From Malurus cyaneus samueli (Eukaryota > Chordata > Aves > Passeriformes > Maluridae): a stretch of 64,000 nucleotides of DNA. Position 1 is the first letter of the stretch. The number at the start of each line of letters is the position of its first letter. The notes below the pieces were generated by a model. That model did no database searches. It saw only the letters and a program-made list of their open reading frames with translations, and had not been told where the DNA came from. Below, one piece after another: positions 38,301 to 49,639 of the stretch. The DNA lies in assembly GCA_009741485.1 (NCBI GenBank), contig CM019218.1, positions 34,968,387 to 35,032,386 of the forward strand, read 5' to 3'. The translations under genes were made by a program, and so were the position numbers.

Positions 38301-41300
38301 TCATTGATGTTTATCTCACATTTCTGACCAGAGAAACCAGCCCGACAGCGACACACACGAATCTGCCCAAGGTAAAAGCAACTACCATCTGAGGGGAAAA
38401 AAAGTGAAACAAAAATCAGTCTGCAATGCCCTTCATTCAGTAACCTAAACCTCTCCCTGGTCAGCCTGTTATACTACTTCAAGAACAGATAGGGTATTTT
38501 ACAAAACATCTGCACATCTAAAAGTTCATTCTGCTTTACCTAATCGTGTCACTAAGCCTTAAAATTAAGCCCCTTCTAAATATGTAATAAAGTTAATTGA
38601 ATTTAATTCTGCCACATTCCCCATCATATGATAAACCTGTTTTGTTGTACAGAAAATGCCAGTGAAAGTCCCGCCCCAGCAAGAGACTAAAATTAGAGTA
38701 GATGTGGAATACAGCGGGGGAGAGGGACTAATGTTCTAGAGGAAGAGTAGAGGTCAGATTGGATTTCTATCACTTCTGCACTGAAAAGCACAAATGAGTC
38801 CAGGTCATGAGATTTTTTTTCATAAAGAGACTCACCATTTGCACAAGGGTTGCTGGTACACCTGTCTACTTTTTTTTCACAGTTTGACCCTGTGAAGCCG
38901 AAAGGGCAAACACAAGTGTAGCTGGCCCCTTGTTCCTTTTCCAAGCATGTGCCACCATTGAAGCACGGAGAATCTATACATGTCAGAGCACTGTGCTCAC
39001 AGTGAGTGCCATAGTAGCCAGGGGGGCACAGGCAGTGATAACCGTTCTCCATATCCTGCAAAACACAACATTAGGCCACTGTTATTTAACAGCAACAAAT
39101 GATAGCTCCCTACACACTTAATTGTGGTCAGCAGCAAGCGCTGCTCAGTCCCTTCTCATCCACAGCCTGATGTGACAAGTGACATTAGGGGAGTAAACAA
39201 CTGCAGTTTGGACTGTGAGGGATAGAACTGTGGATCAACTGTACTCAGCGTACAGGAGTAATTGTGCAGCTACACACGCAGAGCAGATTCGTTGTAGGGA
39301 GCACACTGACAGCAAGACAAAAACATTGCTACCACCACTGCTGTCTAATGGGATCCCCAAGGTCTTCCCAGAGCAGAGTGGTATGTGTAGACCTACACTG
39401 CTGTGATCAGACCATTTATCCTCAGAATGAGAGCCTTTTTTCATTTTACAAAAGTTTAAGATGCCTTGATTTGGCTAAGTCCCACCACTTAACTAAACAG
39501 TTTCTTCTTTCAAAGTACTGTATGTCCAAGGCGTTGGGAGAAGGGAGGTGGGGTCTTGTGCTATTGGCTTTAACTTAAGCATGCACCAGATTACATTTGA
39601 TATCTATAATCCATCAGCCTTTACCAATCCATCATTGCTAAGAATCCCTCATTAAGTGGGTCCGAAAATAGGCTGAAACACTGCACAGAAATCTAAAAGT
39701 GTGGAATTCTGTTCCACAGAAAGTTTCAGCTGATTGACCCGTTACTGTTTGACACTATCCTCCCAGATAGTAAAATTTTCTTTTATTTGCCATTAAAATA
39801 CAGACTTAGTGCACTTCTGTATGGACGGTGGTTTGGGAAGTTTATTTTTTACAGAGCTGCTCCCTCACCAACCCTGGATCTTGCCAAGTTCTCATAATGG
39901 CTGCCACAGAAACCTAAGGATCAGTTGACTAGCTCTAATCTAGATGATACATCTCCTCCTGTGACAGACTTCCTCCCCTGACACCTCTCGGAAAGGGTTC
40001 AATATGATAGTTGTGAGCGTCAGTAATGAACCTGTGTACTATCGAATTCCCATTATGTTGTTACAGAACCATTCCTGAAAAGGTACACCAGGGCTGCTTT
40101 GCACAAAGACTTTACATTTAAAATGCCCCTACCGTGCAGCTACCGCCATTCCTACAGGGATTGCTGTCACACTCGCTGATCTCATGTTCGCAGTCAACTC
40201 CGGTAAAGCCGGGTTTGCACGCACACGTGTAGCTGCCCTGGCCGGTGTTCATGCAAGTTGCTCCATTTTTGCATGGTCTGTGGTGAGTGCAGTAGTTCAG
40301 ATCTGCAAAGATACCAGGAGTTAGGAGAACACATCTTTGACAGCTGAGAAAAGGTGTACATACAAAAACACTGTAATCAACAAAAAGCACAGAATTTCCA
40401 ATGAAGCATTTCATTATGCTATCAATAGGAATACTGGAGATTGTTATCCAGGTTATTATCAGTAATAATCAGATTCTCATAAATTTTAGATGTTTTTCCA
40501 CATCTATCACTTGAGCTCTAAATTTTGAGGGAGCTAGCAAAAATTTAACTTTCTCACTGTTTTGGTGTACCCTCCCTTTTTTGTGGACATAAAACTGTTA
40601 GCTGCAATGGGACTTAGGTACCAAATTGGAAAATGTACTTCAAACCGTGTGTTCTCTGAAAGATATACACTACAGCGCTATGGACTCTTTGTGTACAATG
40701 TTACACACTAAAAGAGTGAGCCCATCTTTAAAATGTATGCTCTGAGGCACATTCTGGAGAGTAAGGGAGGCAAAATAAAAGATGTTTTGGCCTTGGGATT
40801 TAAACAAACACTAGAAATATTTTATTGTTTATTTGCTCTCGTTATAGATGTTAGTAGATTAAACTGTCAAATGCTCTGCCAAGCTTATATGGGTTTTTTT
40901 TTCCTTTAATTTGAGACAGAGGTTAAGCACAAGTTCATACAACATAAGCAGAAAAACTGTATTATCTCTATAAATACTACAGAGTAATTTGAATGCAACT
41001 GGTTAATAGATAACTATAAGCAGAAAAAAAAATGTTGTAACTTTATTTTCCCTGCTTAATTCAGCCTTTACCATCTTCATCCTGTAACTGTCCTGGAAAC
41101 ACTTAGCCTGCTTTGAGCACTTAATGATGTCAGTGCCAGCAGTGCATATATGGCCTTGAGGACATGACTGCTCAGCTGGCTACGGTTCAGTGATTCAGTG
41201 GGTTGAATAGGTGGAAGTGGTCTGGTGTACCTTAAAATGGAACCTGTACTTTTCATTCTTGCTTACATGATTTTTCTCTCATGCTCCAGACTTATCACAT

Positions 41301-44300
41301 GAGTTAACTTCCTTGCATGCAAAATAAGGAAGGCCCAAATGATGGTATTTACTGCTGCTGGAAACTGTTTAGTAAATTGTTATACTTGTACACGGAATAA
41401 GTTAAACTTAGCTTGAGCAGGCAGAAAACTTGTCTGTTCAACACTCAATCAGATTGTTAGGTCTTTCTCCAAGAGAAAGACTGCTTTTGCCAGAGAAAAA
41501 CTGCAGCTACCAAAAAGGTTTCCTTGTTTTCAAACAAAATTACTACAAGAACTGGTATGTAAGGCAGCAGCGCTACAAACTGATGCCTGTGAACATGTGC
41601 CTTGGGGAAATTTAATTCCAGATCCAGTGGGTCAGATTCCTTAGCACAGTACTAAGGAATACCCAACCTAGAGCCGTAAGTGCAAGCTTCAGAACTAACC
41701 TTGATCACAGAAGAGGCCACCCCATCCTTCATCACATATGCACTGCCATTGTGTTTTACAAGTCCCGTGGCGGCAGCCTATATGGGGAATGCATTCATCA
41801 CAGTAGCGGCCTTGCCAACCAGGACGGCAGCTAAAAGAAAAGACCAATTAAAACATTAATGACATGGAGAAGAGTTTAAGTTTCTATTACAAGGTGACAT
41901 TTTAACTGATGTTCAGATTGCAATTGCCATCTACTCACATGCACTCTCCTGGCTTGTTGCAATATCCATTCTGTGCAGTACATCCAGCCAGACAGATGGC
42001 TGTGAAGAGAATATAAAAAAAGCATAAATGTTTAGGTAAATACACATGGCACTACAGAAGACACTTTCAAAGGATAAAAAGCTTAAAAAAACCACTTTAA
42101 AAAAGAGTTTTACACTTTCAAAGTTTTGTTTTAAAACTTCTTGGTACGGGAAGTTCTGGAGCAGGAGGAAGTGAACAGGGAGAGCCAATACTTGACAAGT
42201 TGTCCTTTAGTTTTTCTGTTTATGCAACAAACATGAACTCTTGCTAGAAAACGAGCAAGAGAAGGCAACTTTGGCTTGTACTAATGAAAAGCTGAAAAAA
42301 ACCAGTGGGACTCCAAGCTCAGAGTAAAGGTTCCCATTACTACACTGCAACACCTGTCTCATGCCCTCTGGCAGCAGGAATAGTTGGGGCAGACTTTTTG
42401 TGAGCAAGCTGCTACCCTTTTACCTTGCAATAGCTACTGCAATTCAGGGTTATCAGCCTTCCCTGCCAACTCGCTCTTTGCTGCTTAGGCTCGCAGAGGT
42501 GCAGCACAGCGTTGGGTGGTAGCAGCCAAAGAGGGCAAAGTCCTCAGTGTGCAACTTTGCCTCCCCGGGCAGGGAGTGGAGAGGTCGGCATGAAAACACG
42601 GCCCGAGGCACGGGAGGCCTCCGTCAGTTTTAGAGCCGCGACCGACGCCCGCAGCGCTGCCCGCCCGCCCGCTCCCCGCTCCCGCGGCCTCACGGTCCGT
42701 GCAGTACTCGCCGGCCCAGCCGGGCAGGCAGGCCAGGCTCCCGTCCGCGGCGCACACGTAGTGCCCGAAGCGGTCGTCGCGCCGCTTGCAGAGGCGGGAG
42801 CAGCTCTCGCCGTAGTAGTTCTCGCTGCAGACCACGCGGTAGGAGTAGCGCAGCTGGGTCAGCGGGCCCTGATGCACGTCCTGCGACCAGTCCTCGCCCA
42901 CCGAGCGACCGCTGGATCGACACCTGGCTGATGAGCCACTCGTCCGGGGGCGGCCGGGAGCCTGCGGGACAGCGGGCGCGGGTCAGCGGCTGCCACCGCC
43001 CGCAGCGCCCCGAGCCGCGGAGACCGGCGCGTCCCACCCCGCCGGGCCAGTGCAGCGGGACACCCCGCTCGCACGTATGTGTACAGACATTCATACATGC
43101 ATGCATACATACATATATGGATAAACACGTATATGCATATACACAGGCACGCGTGTGGATATTGATGTGTGCAACGGTACAAAAAGGTGGCCGCCAGGGT
43201 GTGCGAAACCCGGCCAAGAGGACTCAGCCGAGGGGCCTGTGAAAGGAGGGCTGCTGTGAAATATCCTTTTCCTCTCCGCTCAGAAAAACATCCCAAAGCC
43301 ATTATTCCTTTCCAAAGGGCGGAATTCGAGCAAGGTGTAAAATACAGGAAAAGGCGGACGGAGCTTGCTGGCAGGCTCCCGGCTTTCTCACCGCAGCCCG
43401 CCTCGCTTTCCCACGCCAAAAATAAACCGGAGGAAACGCAATTGTGTTGGAGATTAGGCCGGGGCAGAATCAAAGCGGCCCCTGATGGATATCGTGGGGG
43501 GACCGGCTCCTGATGGTGGGATAAAGCCGGCCCTGGAGTTATGGTATAAACAGCTGAGCCGGGGGGGCCGTTGGGGACCGGGGGGACACACGGGACGGGG
43601 CTGAGGGCGCTCCCGCCGCTCGGGCTCCCCCTGCCGGCGGCGCGCGCGGTATTCACCTTCCGGCAGGTAGTTGGCGGGCGCGTGCCAGGCCTGGATGATC
43701 AGGGAGAAGGTTCCCTGCGGGAGAGAAACCAGCGTCAGCCCCGCGCCACGGCCGGACCGAGCCGCACCCCACCGCCACACCGCACACCAGCTCCGCCCTG
43801 CCCCGCCGGGACCCGCATTTGCGCTCTATCCCCGCGGCTACGCGCTCTATCCCCGCGGCTACACGCTTCCCTCCCTCCCTCCCTCCTACGAACCAGGATA
43901 CACATCCATCTCCAAGCCCCCCAGCCCTAGCTTTATTTTCTTAGTAATTGATTATCCCAAGTGCTTCTGGATCGCGCTTCTCCTCCTCCCCCCCCCCCCT
44001 TTTTTTTTTTTTTTTTTTTTTAAAAGGAAGTTCTGCAAATAAGTCTAAAGGCAAAAGTAGTTTGTTTACATTACAGTTTATCAGCCCGCCGCGGTTAGCC
44101 TGATCTTGCCACCCTCCTGCCCCACCATCGCAATCGGGTTTAAAGCAGAATCTCACCGGCCACGTGAAGTTAAAGGGCAGCTTAATGGGGCTGTCAAATC
44201 TCTCTGTAGCCTTGATGCTGAAGGAGTTTATTCCCAGAATGGGGGTGATGATGCTGCCGAAAGTGCAGGAGCCCGGGGAAACCACTGCCTGAAAATGCTT

Positions 44301-44592
44301 CAAACAAACGCGAAAGAAGGTCCTGCAGTGGGGGGAGCAGGGCTTCCCGCTGGCCAGAGACCCGTGGCTATTCACGAATTCGTGTAGCTCCAGCTGGAAG
44401 ACGCCGGAGCCGGACACCCTCTGCACAAAGGGGAGACATACAAAATAGCCAAATCAGACCTTACCCGGCTTTGCCATGCAAACTTGCTTCCATCACCCAC
44501 TTTACATTTCGCGAACCCTTTTTTTGATGTGCGATTACCTGCTGCAAAATCGTTAACAGAAACGTCAAGCCAAAGATGCGCAAAGCTGTCAT
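35382..44592 (-). CDS. DLL4: DLL4, Delta-like 4 Notch ligand (11 coding exons; frame broken in exon 4)
   Basis: DLL4 is a single-pass membrane ligand for Notch1/4 that directs arterial fate and tip/stalk selection in vessels and also acts in T-cell development. Exons on the minus strand: 44592-44539, 44420-44157, 43714-43657, 42961-42694, 41999-41939, 41830-41700, 40302-40133, 39055-38836, 38388-37680, 36938-36830, 35387-35382. All introns are GT-AG. Summed exons give 2050 bp; 2052 (683 aa plus stop) is needed, and human DLL4 has 685 aa. The shortfall is 2 bp in exon 4 at about 42901. Domains are a signal peptide (1-~22), the N-terminal MNNL region (to ~125), DSL (~165-215), eight EGF repeats (~216-503), a transmembrane helix (~520-543), and a cytoplasmic tail with [14 protein letters not shown] ending in the PDZ ligand ATEV. 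EGF content, tail and synteny distinguish it from DLL1. Confidence 0.96.
36830..36938 (-). CDS. DLL4: DLL4 exon 10 (distal cytoplasmic tail)
   Basis: [20 protein letters not shown], then [17 protein letters not shown], 109 bp; acceptor ccgtag, donor gtaagt. It is short and was found by homology and frame. Confidence 0.95.
37680..38388 (-). CDS. DLL4: DLL4 exon 9 (EGF6 end to EGF8, transmembrane helix, most of tail)
   Basis: 709 bp. It covers [20 protein letters not shown], two further EGF repeats ([16 protein letters not shown]), the helix [20 protein letters not shown] with a following basic stop-transfer stretch, and the cytoplasmic motif [11 protein letters not shown]. It ends phase 2 at donor gtgaga. 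Confidence 0.96.
38836..39055 (-). CDS. DLL4: DLL4 exon 8 (EGF4 end, EGF5, start of EGF6)
   Basis: 220 bp from [16 protein letters not shown] to [12 protein letters not shown]; acceptor ttttgcag, donor gtgagt. The open frame runs on into the intron but that part is not coding. Confidence 0.95.
40133..40302 (-). CDS. DLL4: DLL4 exon 7 (EGF3 and start of EGF4)
   Basis: 170 bp reading [17 protein letters not shown] and on to [15 protein letters not shown]. It is nearly identical in layout to human DLL4; donor gtaggg. Confidence 0.95.
41700..41830 (-). CDS. DLL4: DLL4 exon 6 (EGF1 end and EGF2)
   Basis: 131 bp reading [19 protein letters not shown] and on through [20 protein letters not shown] to LFCDQ. 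Acceptor ttttag, donor gttagt. Confidence 0.94.
41939..41999 (-). CDS. DLL4: DLL4 exon 5 (EGF1, first part)
   Basis: [20 protein letters not shown], 61 bp, acceptor cttcacag, donor gtgagt. It is not visible as a long ORF but is fixed by splice sites and frame. Confidence 0.93.
42694..42961 (-). CDS. DLL4: DLL4 exon 4 (DSL domain) with 2-bp frameshift
   Basis: The frame entering from exon 3 reads [19 protein letters not shown]. The homologous frame then resumes two bases out of register as [20 protein letters not shown], followed by the DSL domain with [20 protein letters not shown] and GWAGEYC. Exon length is 268; 270 is needed for phase 1 to phase 1. One base stands where an alanine codon is expected (42902). 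Confidence 0.93.
43083..43145. repeat. (CATA)/(GTAT)-rich microsatellite in DLL4 intron 3
   Basis: An imperfect run of CATA, CATG and TATG units. Confidence 0.8.
43400..43460. promoter_or_regulatory. DLL4: DLL4 intron 3 arterial-enhancer-like motif cluster
   Basis: Within about 40 bases lie an RBPJ site (CGTGGGAA on minus, 43408-43415), a forkhead-like AAATAAAC (43420-43427), an ETS doublet CCGGAGGAAAC (43427-43437) and a SOX-like CAATTGTG (43439-43446). In mammals the third intron of DLL4 holds a well-known arterial enhancer driven by ETS, RBPJ and SOXF factors. Position and motif content agree. Confidence 0.7.
43657..43714 (-). CDS. DLL4: DLL4 exon 3
   Basis: [19 protein letters not shown] plus one base; acceptor ccgcag, donor gtgaat, phase 1. 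It matches human GTFSLIIEAWHAP. Confidence 0.95.
43988..44021. repeat. C12/T22 homopolymer tract in DLL4 intron 2
   Basis: A C run is followed directly by a T run, about 135 bases from the exon 2 donor on the intron side. Confidence 0.97.
44157..44420 (-). CDS. DLL4: DLL4 exon 2 (MNNL N-terminal domain)
   Basis: This exon has 88 codons, beginning [17 protein letters not shown]. It includes [19 protein letters not shown], the Notch-ligand C2-like N-terminal module, and ends LPFNFTWP before donor gtgaga. Confidence 0.96.
44539..44592 (-). CDS. DLL4: DLL4 exon 1 coding part (signal peptide)
   Basis: [18 protein letters not shown] has 18 codons and a hydrophobic core; donor gtaatc, phase 0. An A at -3 of the ATG gives a good initiation context. 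The frame continues upstream only through a TTG, so this ATG is the start. Confidence 0.93.
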
Positions 44593-44844
44593 CCTTGTGT
44601 TATTCGAGCTTCCAGGTCTTAGTGGGTTTAGTTTTCCTTCTATATTCCTCAAATGATCCAAGAAAGCGCTTCTCGGTCGAGGTAGAAAAGAGAGGCGTCA
44701 CGGCGATTCTCCTGGAGCAACCTGCTCTTCCAAATATTCCCCGAGCACCAGCAGAAATCGGATGGTAAAATCCAGGTGTCGATCCGTCCCCTTCTGGGAA
44801 TTAATCCTGCAGCCAGCCGCCGACCTCTGATCGCTGTCGTCGCC

Positions 44845-44850
44845 TTTATA
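44845..44850 (-). promoter_or_regulatory. DLL4: DLL4 TATA box candidate
   Basis: TATAAA reads on the minus strand 253 bases upstream of the DLL4 ATG, predicting a start near 44818 and a 5' UTR of about 225 bases. A second one, TATATAAA at 44973-44980, could serve an alternative start. Confidence 0.6.
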
Positions 44851-44972
44851 AACTCCAAAGCCGGGTGGGTTTGGTGAGAGACGTGGAGGGGAGTGCTTAG
44901 TGTGGAACCGCTCCTCCTTTAACCGGTGCTAACAGCGCTCAGTAAATGGAAAACTTGCTTTGCTTCGAGCTG

Positions 44973-44980
44973 TTTATATA
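44973..44980 (-). promoter_or_regulatory. DLL4: Second TATA-like element upstream of DLL4
   Basis: TATATAAA on the minus strand, 123 bases beyond the first TATA box. It may be an alternative promoter or a forkhead-type site (ATAAACA). Confidence 0.35.
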
Positions 44981-45316
44981 GTTGCCTCGCATCCTCACAA
45001 GCTCATTATGTAAACTGTCAGTCAGACTCACGGGCGATCCCTCCCCTTTTCCATCTTTCCTTTCTGGAAAAAAGAACCAAATGTTGCGGAGAGCCCTCAT
45101 ATCCCGAATTAATACCCTGCTGCCGCCGCCGCCGCTGCCGCGCTGCCCGCCGAGGAGCCGAGCTGATTACGAACGAGCCGAGCATCTGTTGAGATATTTA
45201 CGGCGCTCACACTGGGAGAGAGAGTTCCCTCGAAAATCAGACGCCTCTCCACAGGGCAGCTTTCTACGGCGGCCGAACAATAGAGGATGAAATGTTTTAA
45301 AAATACTCTTATTAGC

Positions 45317-45361
<45 letters not shown>
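45317..45361. repeat. (TAGT)n microsatellite
   Basis: About 11 perfect tandem TAGT units about 0.5 kb upstream of the DLL4 promoter. Confidence 0.97.
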
Positions 45362-45369
45362 CCTCATTC

Positions 45370-48300
45370 CTCCCTCATCTCCACGCGTGTCCCCCCTCCC
45401 CGGGGCGGCGGGACGGGGCGGCGCGGTGCCCTGCAGCCGCGGCTGGACCGGCGGACAAGAGCTACCCTGCCCGGCGGGGGCTGGTCCCGGGTAGAAACCA
45501 AAAGTAAAACGGTGTTTGCCCGGCAAGCGGGCACCCGGGACGGCCCCGCCGCCGCCCCCGGAGCGCAGTGCCCGGCTCTGAGGCACCCGTGTCGCGGTCC
45601 CGTCCCCATTCCTGACCCCGGCTAACGGAGCCCACCGAGGAATGGGTGGGTTGTGGCACAGAGGAGGGCACGGCGGGGATCGACGGGCGCTCGATCACCC
45701 TTCTGAATTCGGCGGAGAGCGAGTGCTCCAGCGAGGTGGCCGAGGTCGACAGCCGGGACGGGGTTGGGTTTTCCCGGGGCTGCCCCGGCTCCCAGAAACA
45801 TGGGCAAGGGAAAACTTGGGCGCCTGCAGGGAAGCGGGGCGGGAGCGGGGCCGCGGGCCGTGTCTGGCCGCCTGGCCGCGGCCGGGTTGCGGTCTGGCGT
45901 GTGCCATAAAGCCCTTGGCCTGATTGCAGCGTGCGCTTATTGTTGGGTCGCGTGTCCCTCATTAAAGCCAAGCACAGAGAAGGCCTTTCATGTGGCTTTT
46001 TATTTCAGCTTGTTAAATGGATGGGAGGCCGGAGGGGGGAGGGAAGGAGGGAGGGAGAGATAAACCCTCAGCTGTATGGTAATGAGGTCTTGCCACCTTT
46101 CTGCCAGCGCCCGGCGCGCCAGGCTGCGGGCCTCCGCGGCGTGGGTCACCTGGGGAGCAACGCGGGGCGCAGCTCTGCTCTCCCAAAGGGTCCATTCTCG
46201 CAGCATGACTTCTCCACTCTCAGTTCTTTGGGTGGGAGGGGGAGTGGGATAAGGAAACCCGGGGATCTTTGGAGGCGACATAGCATGGCATGGGTACACT
46301 CCGGCCAAACTTCCCAAGCCGTCGTGGTCCCTCTTACATTAAAGCGCCTGCTCTCGCTGGAAAACAGCTTTTGGCCAGGATGTTGTCAGGGTCCAAACGC
46401 CCGAGATGTCACCAGGAGGGCCGGTGGGGGACACGACACAGCTTCCAGAGAAAGCGTGGAGAAAAGCCACGGGCACCGCCGCGATGGATTGATTTGGGGA
46501 GAGGACCAGGTTAGAAATCGGGGTCGCCGCCAAAAGAGGATTAAAACTTCTCCCGGTGCCCACTGCGTCTGTGAAAGTCGAAGCCGGGGGCATAAACTCT
46601 GGCAATGTCGGGGGACTGCACCCGAGGCTGGGCACCCTTGTCTTGGCTCCATCCCGGGTAGCCCGGCTGTCGCCTGGTACATATTTGTGCGGACGGGAGC
46701 CGTGTCCGTGGTGGAGATAAACCGCGAGGCAGAGGCACAGGCGAGGAGCTCTTTTGTCTCGGCCTCGTAAACAAGTGGGAAAGAGGAATGTGTCGCCGCT
46801 GATGAACTCGGAATTTTGCAGCGATCCACCCGGCCAGATCCCGGCTTTACCAGCAGCAGCGTCAACTGTCAAAATCAAATCTGATGCTAATAGCTTCGGT
46901 ACTAAATAAAATGAGAGGCCAGATAACATCAGTGCTTGATAAATGGTAATGAGTGTCTAACCTAGGGGAACAGAAGGGCTGTGGGGCTCTTTAATTCAGT
47001 ATTGAAAGGCTAGCTGGGTACTGCAGGCTCTAGCAGATGTTAGTATGTGTGTGTTTTGATTTTTGACTTGTATTGGACGTTTATTAGGCTAACCAGAGCC
47101 ACCCCACGCATGGCCACTTGGTCCAGGCACCATCTGGCACAAGCAGGGCGGCGTGCAAGAATAGGGCCTTGCTTTGGTGCTGAGGATCCACAGGCAGCAT
47201 CTACCATATGGACCCGGAGCTAATGTAGGTTAAAGCAAGACAAGCTGATCTCTGCTTTTCACAACTCTGCCAAACCTCTCTGCCATCGTGATGTCGTGCA
47301 CCTTGGTGGCTGTAGAAGAGCTCCCATCTCTGCCTTCCCCCAAATCTGACGAAAGAGGTGCAAGCCCCTCAAGCACTCCTCAGCCTGCCCAGCTGCCCTT
47401 GGGTGGTCACTGTCAAGCTTTGCATCCAGCTTTGCTTGTTTCCGTCAGGAGCAGCAATCTCTCCAGCTCCCCACGTCTTGACCCCCCAAAATATTTTCAG
47501 AAGCTCGAGGGAGTGGTGCAAAACAGACGCTACACCCTCCTCAAAACTCCAGACCATTATTTTGATTACAGCTATAAAAAGAGCCCGTAATAAAATAATA
47601 ACAGGGGAATATAATAAACCACCTGCTGCATGTTGACACACACGCACAGGGAGTTCAAGATGAAAAAAAAAAAAAAAAAAAAAAGTTTCACTAATAGCAT
47701 CAAACAGCTAAGCCTGAAAGTCGGCCGAGAGCAGATTAGAAGCGCAGCGCAACTCCTGCAAACTCTTTCCTGTGCCCAACACGCCATCCTGGGTCACTTG
47801 GAGACCAACACTTCGCCGAAGATCCTCGGCACAGTTCGAGGGGTGCCTGTCCTCGGAACGGGGAGGAAAGCCCTCAGAGCCCCCGGCTTTGCCAAGGGGC
47901 GGCAGCGGGGTACCCGCAGCCCCTGTCGGGATGCCGGGCACTGGCCAGATCGGACATGCCCCGTGGGCGCCTCCTCCCCGTCCTTTCCACCCTGCTCCCT
48001 GTCTCTCCAGCTCAATTACGCGATCTCAGAGCGCTTTCTTCCCCTCTTTCGCGCCCCATTTGCTGCCGGTTTATCTCCAGGCTGGCCCGGCTCAGCATAC
48101 GCGTGGCCGGGCCAAACGCATCTCGCTAACGAGACAACGTTAATTAATTCCGGGCGGGTGAAAGTTGCCAGCCTGCCCAAGCCATCCCTCCCCCCGAGCC
48201 CTCGTGCCAGGCTGCCCCGCTCCGTTCCCGTCCAGCTCTCGTTCACCCACCCCGGTACGTGCCCGAGCCCCCCCACGGCCGCCCGTGTCCTGCTGCTTTC

Positions 48301-49070
48301 AGGCCAAATCCCGGGAAAGGGGGCTGCGAAGGGCTCGCTATCGCTCCCGCAGACGCAGCCAGCAGCACCAGCATCGCGACTCCCGCTTTTCTCTTTTTCT
48401 GAAGGCTCTGTGATTTCTAATCTCCCCGCCCGACCCACGGGGGAAGACTCCTGCGGGGGAGTGGGTCTGGGCGTAAGCGGCTCCCGGTAATGTTGCCACC
48501 ATGCGCTTTCTACAAGGCTTCTCTGGGCTGCCTTCAAGGTCCTGAAGATACAGAGCACCCCTACCTACGACCGGGGCACGGCGTGGTACCACCCGGCGTT
48601 TTTGGAAGCGGACACTCCCGAGCTGGAGGCTATCCCAGCCGCTTCTGTGTCCCAGGTGTCCCAGGCTGTCCCCTAAAGCAGCATGAAGCCACAGCCAGGC
48701 TGCCCTGGCTTCCCGGCCGGGTCAAGCTTACCTAGGGGCATCCTGCGTCTTCCCCTGTCCCCTAACCTGGGGGACGAGCCCCTGACCCTTCCCTGTGCCC
48801 GAGAGCGGTGCGGATGCCCCAAGGGCACGACTGCTTTCGCCCCTCTCCTGCCCTCAGCGCCAGCCGCTGCCCACCCGCCTACCCTTCTCCGCACTCATTT
48901 GGGAGCGGATCCCTGGGTGCGGAGGGGGAGCAATACACTCGCCCCTTCGAGCCCTTCAGTCACCTTTCACCGGGATCCGACCCCCTCACCCCCAGGGTCG
49001 TGAGCTGCGGGGCGCCCAGAAACCCTCGAATTCCAGAGCCCCGCGGGCTACCCCGCGCTTGGTCAAACTT
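45370..49070. other. CpG-rich upstream flank of DLL4, no gene supported
   Basis: Several GC- and CpG-dense blocks (about 45370-45900, 46090-46170, 47780-48480, 48590-49060) alternate with AT-richer, conserved-looking DNA (about 45910-46020 and 46840-46960). Long open frames occur here but follow from low stop-codon frequency in GC-rich DNA. None has a recognisable domain. Confidence 0.55.
47663..47684. repeat. A22 homopolymer
   Basis: An uninterrupted run of A. Confidence 0.97.
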
Positions 49071-49639
49071 TTTATAACAATTTTGTCGGTCAGTGCAGCA
49101 TCCCTAAGCGCCTGCACGAGTGCGGTATTTTATTATGCACCTTGCGCGCCTTTCTCGGGAGCGTTCCTGCTTCTTGGCTCTGCGGTTTCTTTCGGGGCTG
49201 GCCTCGCTGGTCGTCTTTTTGATCTCTTAGTGAGTCTGATCTCTTAGTCAGAGATTTGCCCACCTATTCAGTGCTCGCCAGCCCTTCCATGTGCACAGCC
49301 CCACTTTTTGAGCCGGATTCCCCGATGGCTTTAAAACCCCTTAGCTAGAAAGTTGCGCATCGATTCTGAGCTGACACACATCGAGAGCTCTTAAGAAAAA
49401 AAAAAAAAAGGAAAAACAAGAGAGAAAAGAAGGAAGAAAAAAATTCTCCTTGCTTGTTTTGTTTCTGCCTAAATGCCCGTAGCGTGGAGCATCCCTCCAG
49501 GGAGCGCCGCTCGGAGGGGTGTTAATGTGGTCGATTTGGGGTACAAATGTTTGGAAATGTTTCCCGATTCGCACAGAAGGAGGGGGGATTTGCAAACTGT
49601 TGCTGCCACATGTCCCCTCCAGCCTGCCCATTCTCATTG

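Noticed and set aside
43454..43656. Minus-strand open frame through part of DLL4 intron 3
   Set aside because: It continues from exon 3 past a good donor (gtgaat); exon 4 restores the homologous protein, so this is intron.
44593..44661. Longer DLL4 N-terminus
   Set aside because: The extension begins with TTG, lacks a signal-peptide character and would precede the conserved signal peptide. ATG 44592 is the start.
45931..46770. 279-codon plus-strand open frame upstream of DLL4
   Set aside because: It lies in GC-rich DNA where stops are rare, has Arg/Gly-rich random-looking composition and no domain, and overlaps open frames on the other strand.
47630..48490. 286-codon plus-strand open frame
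   Set aside because: It starts beside an A22 run translated as poly-Lys and continues through CpG-rich DNA as Pro/Ser/Arg. It has no domain and no splice or homology support.
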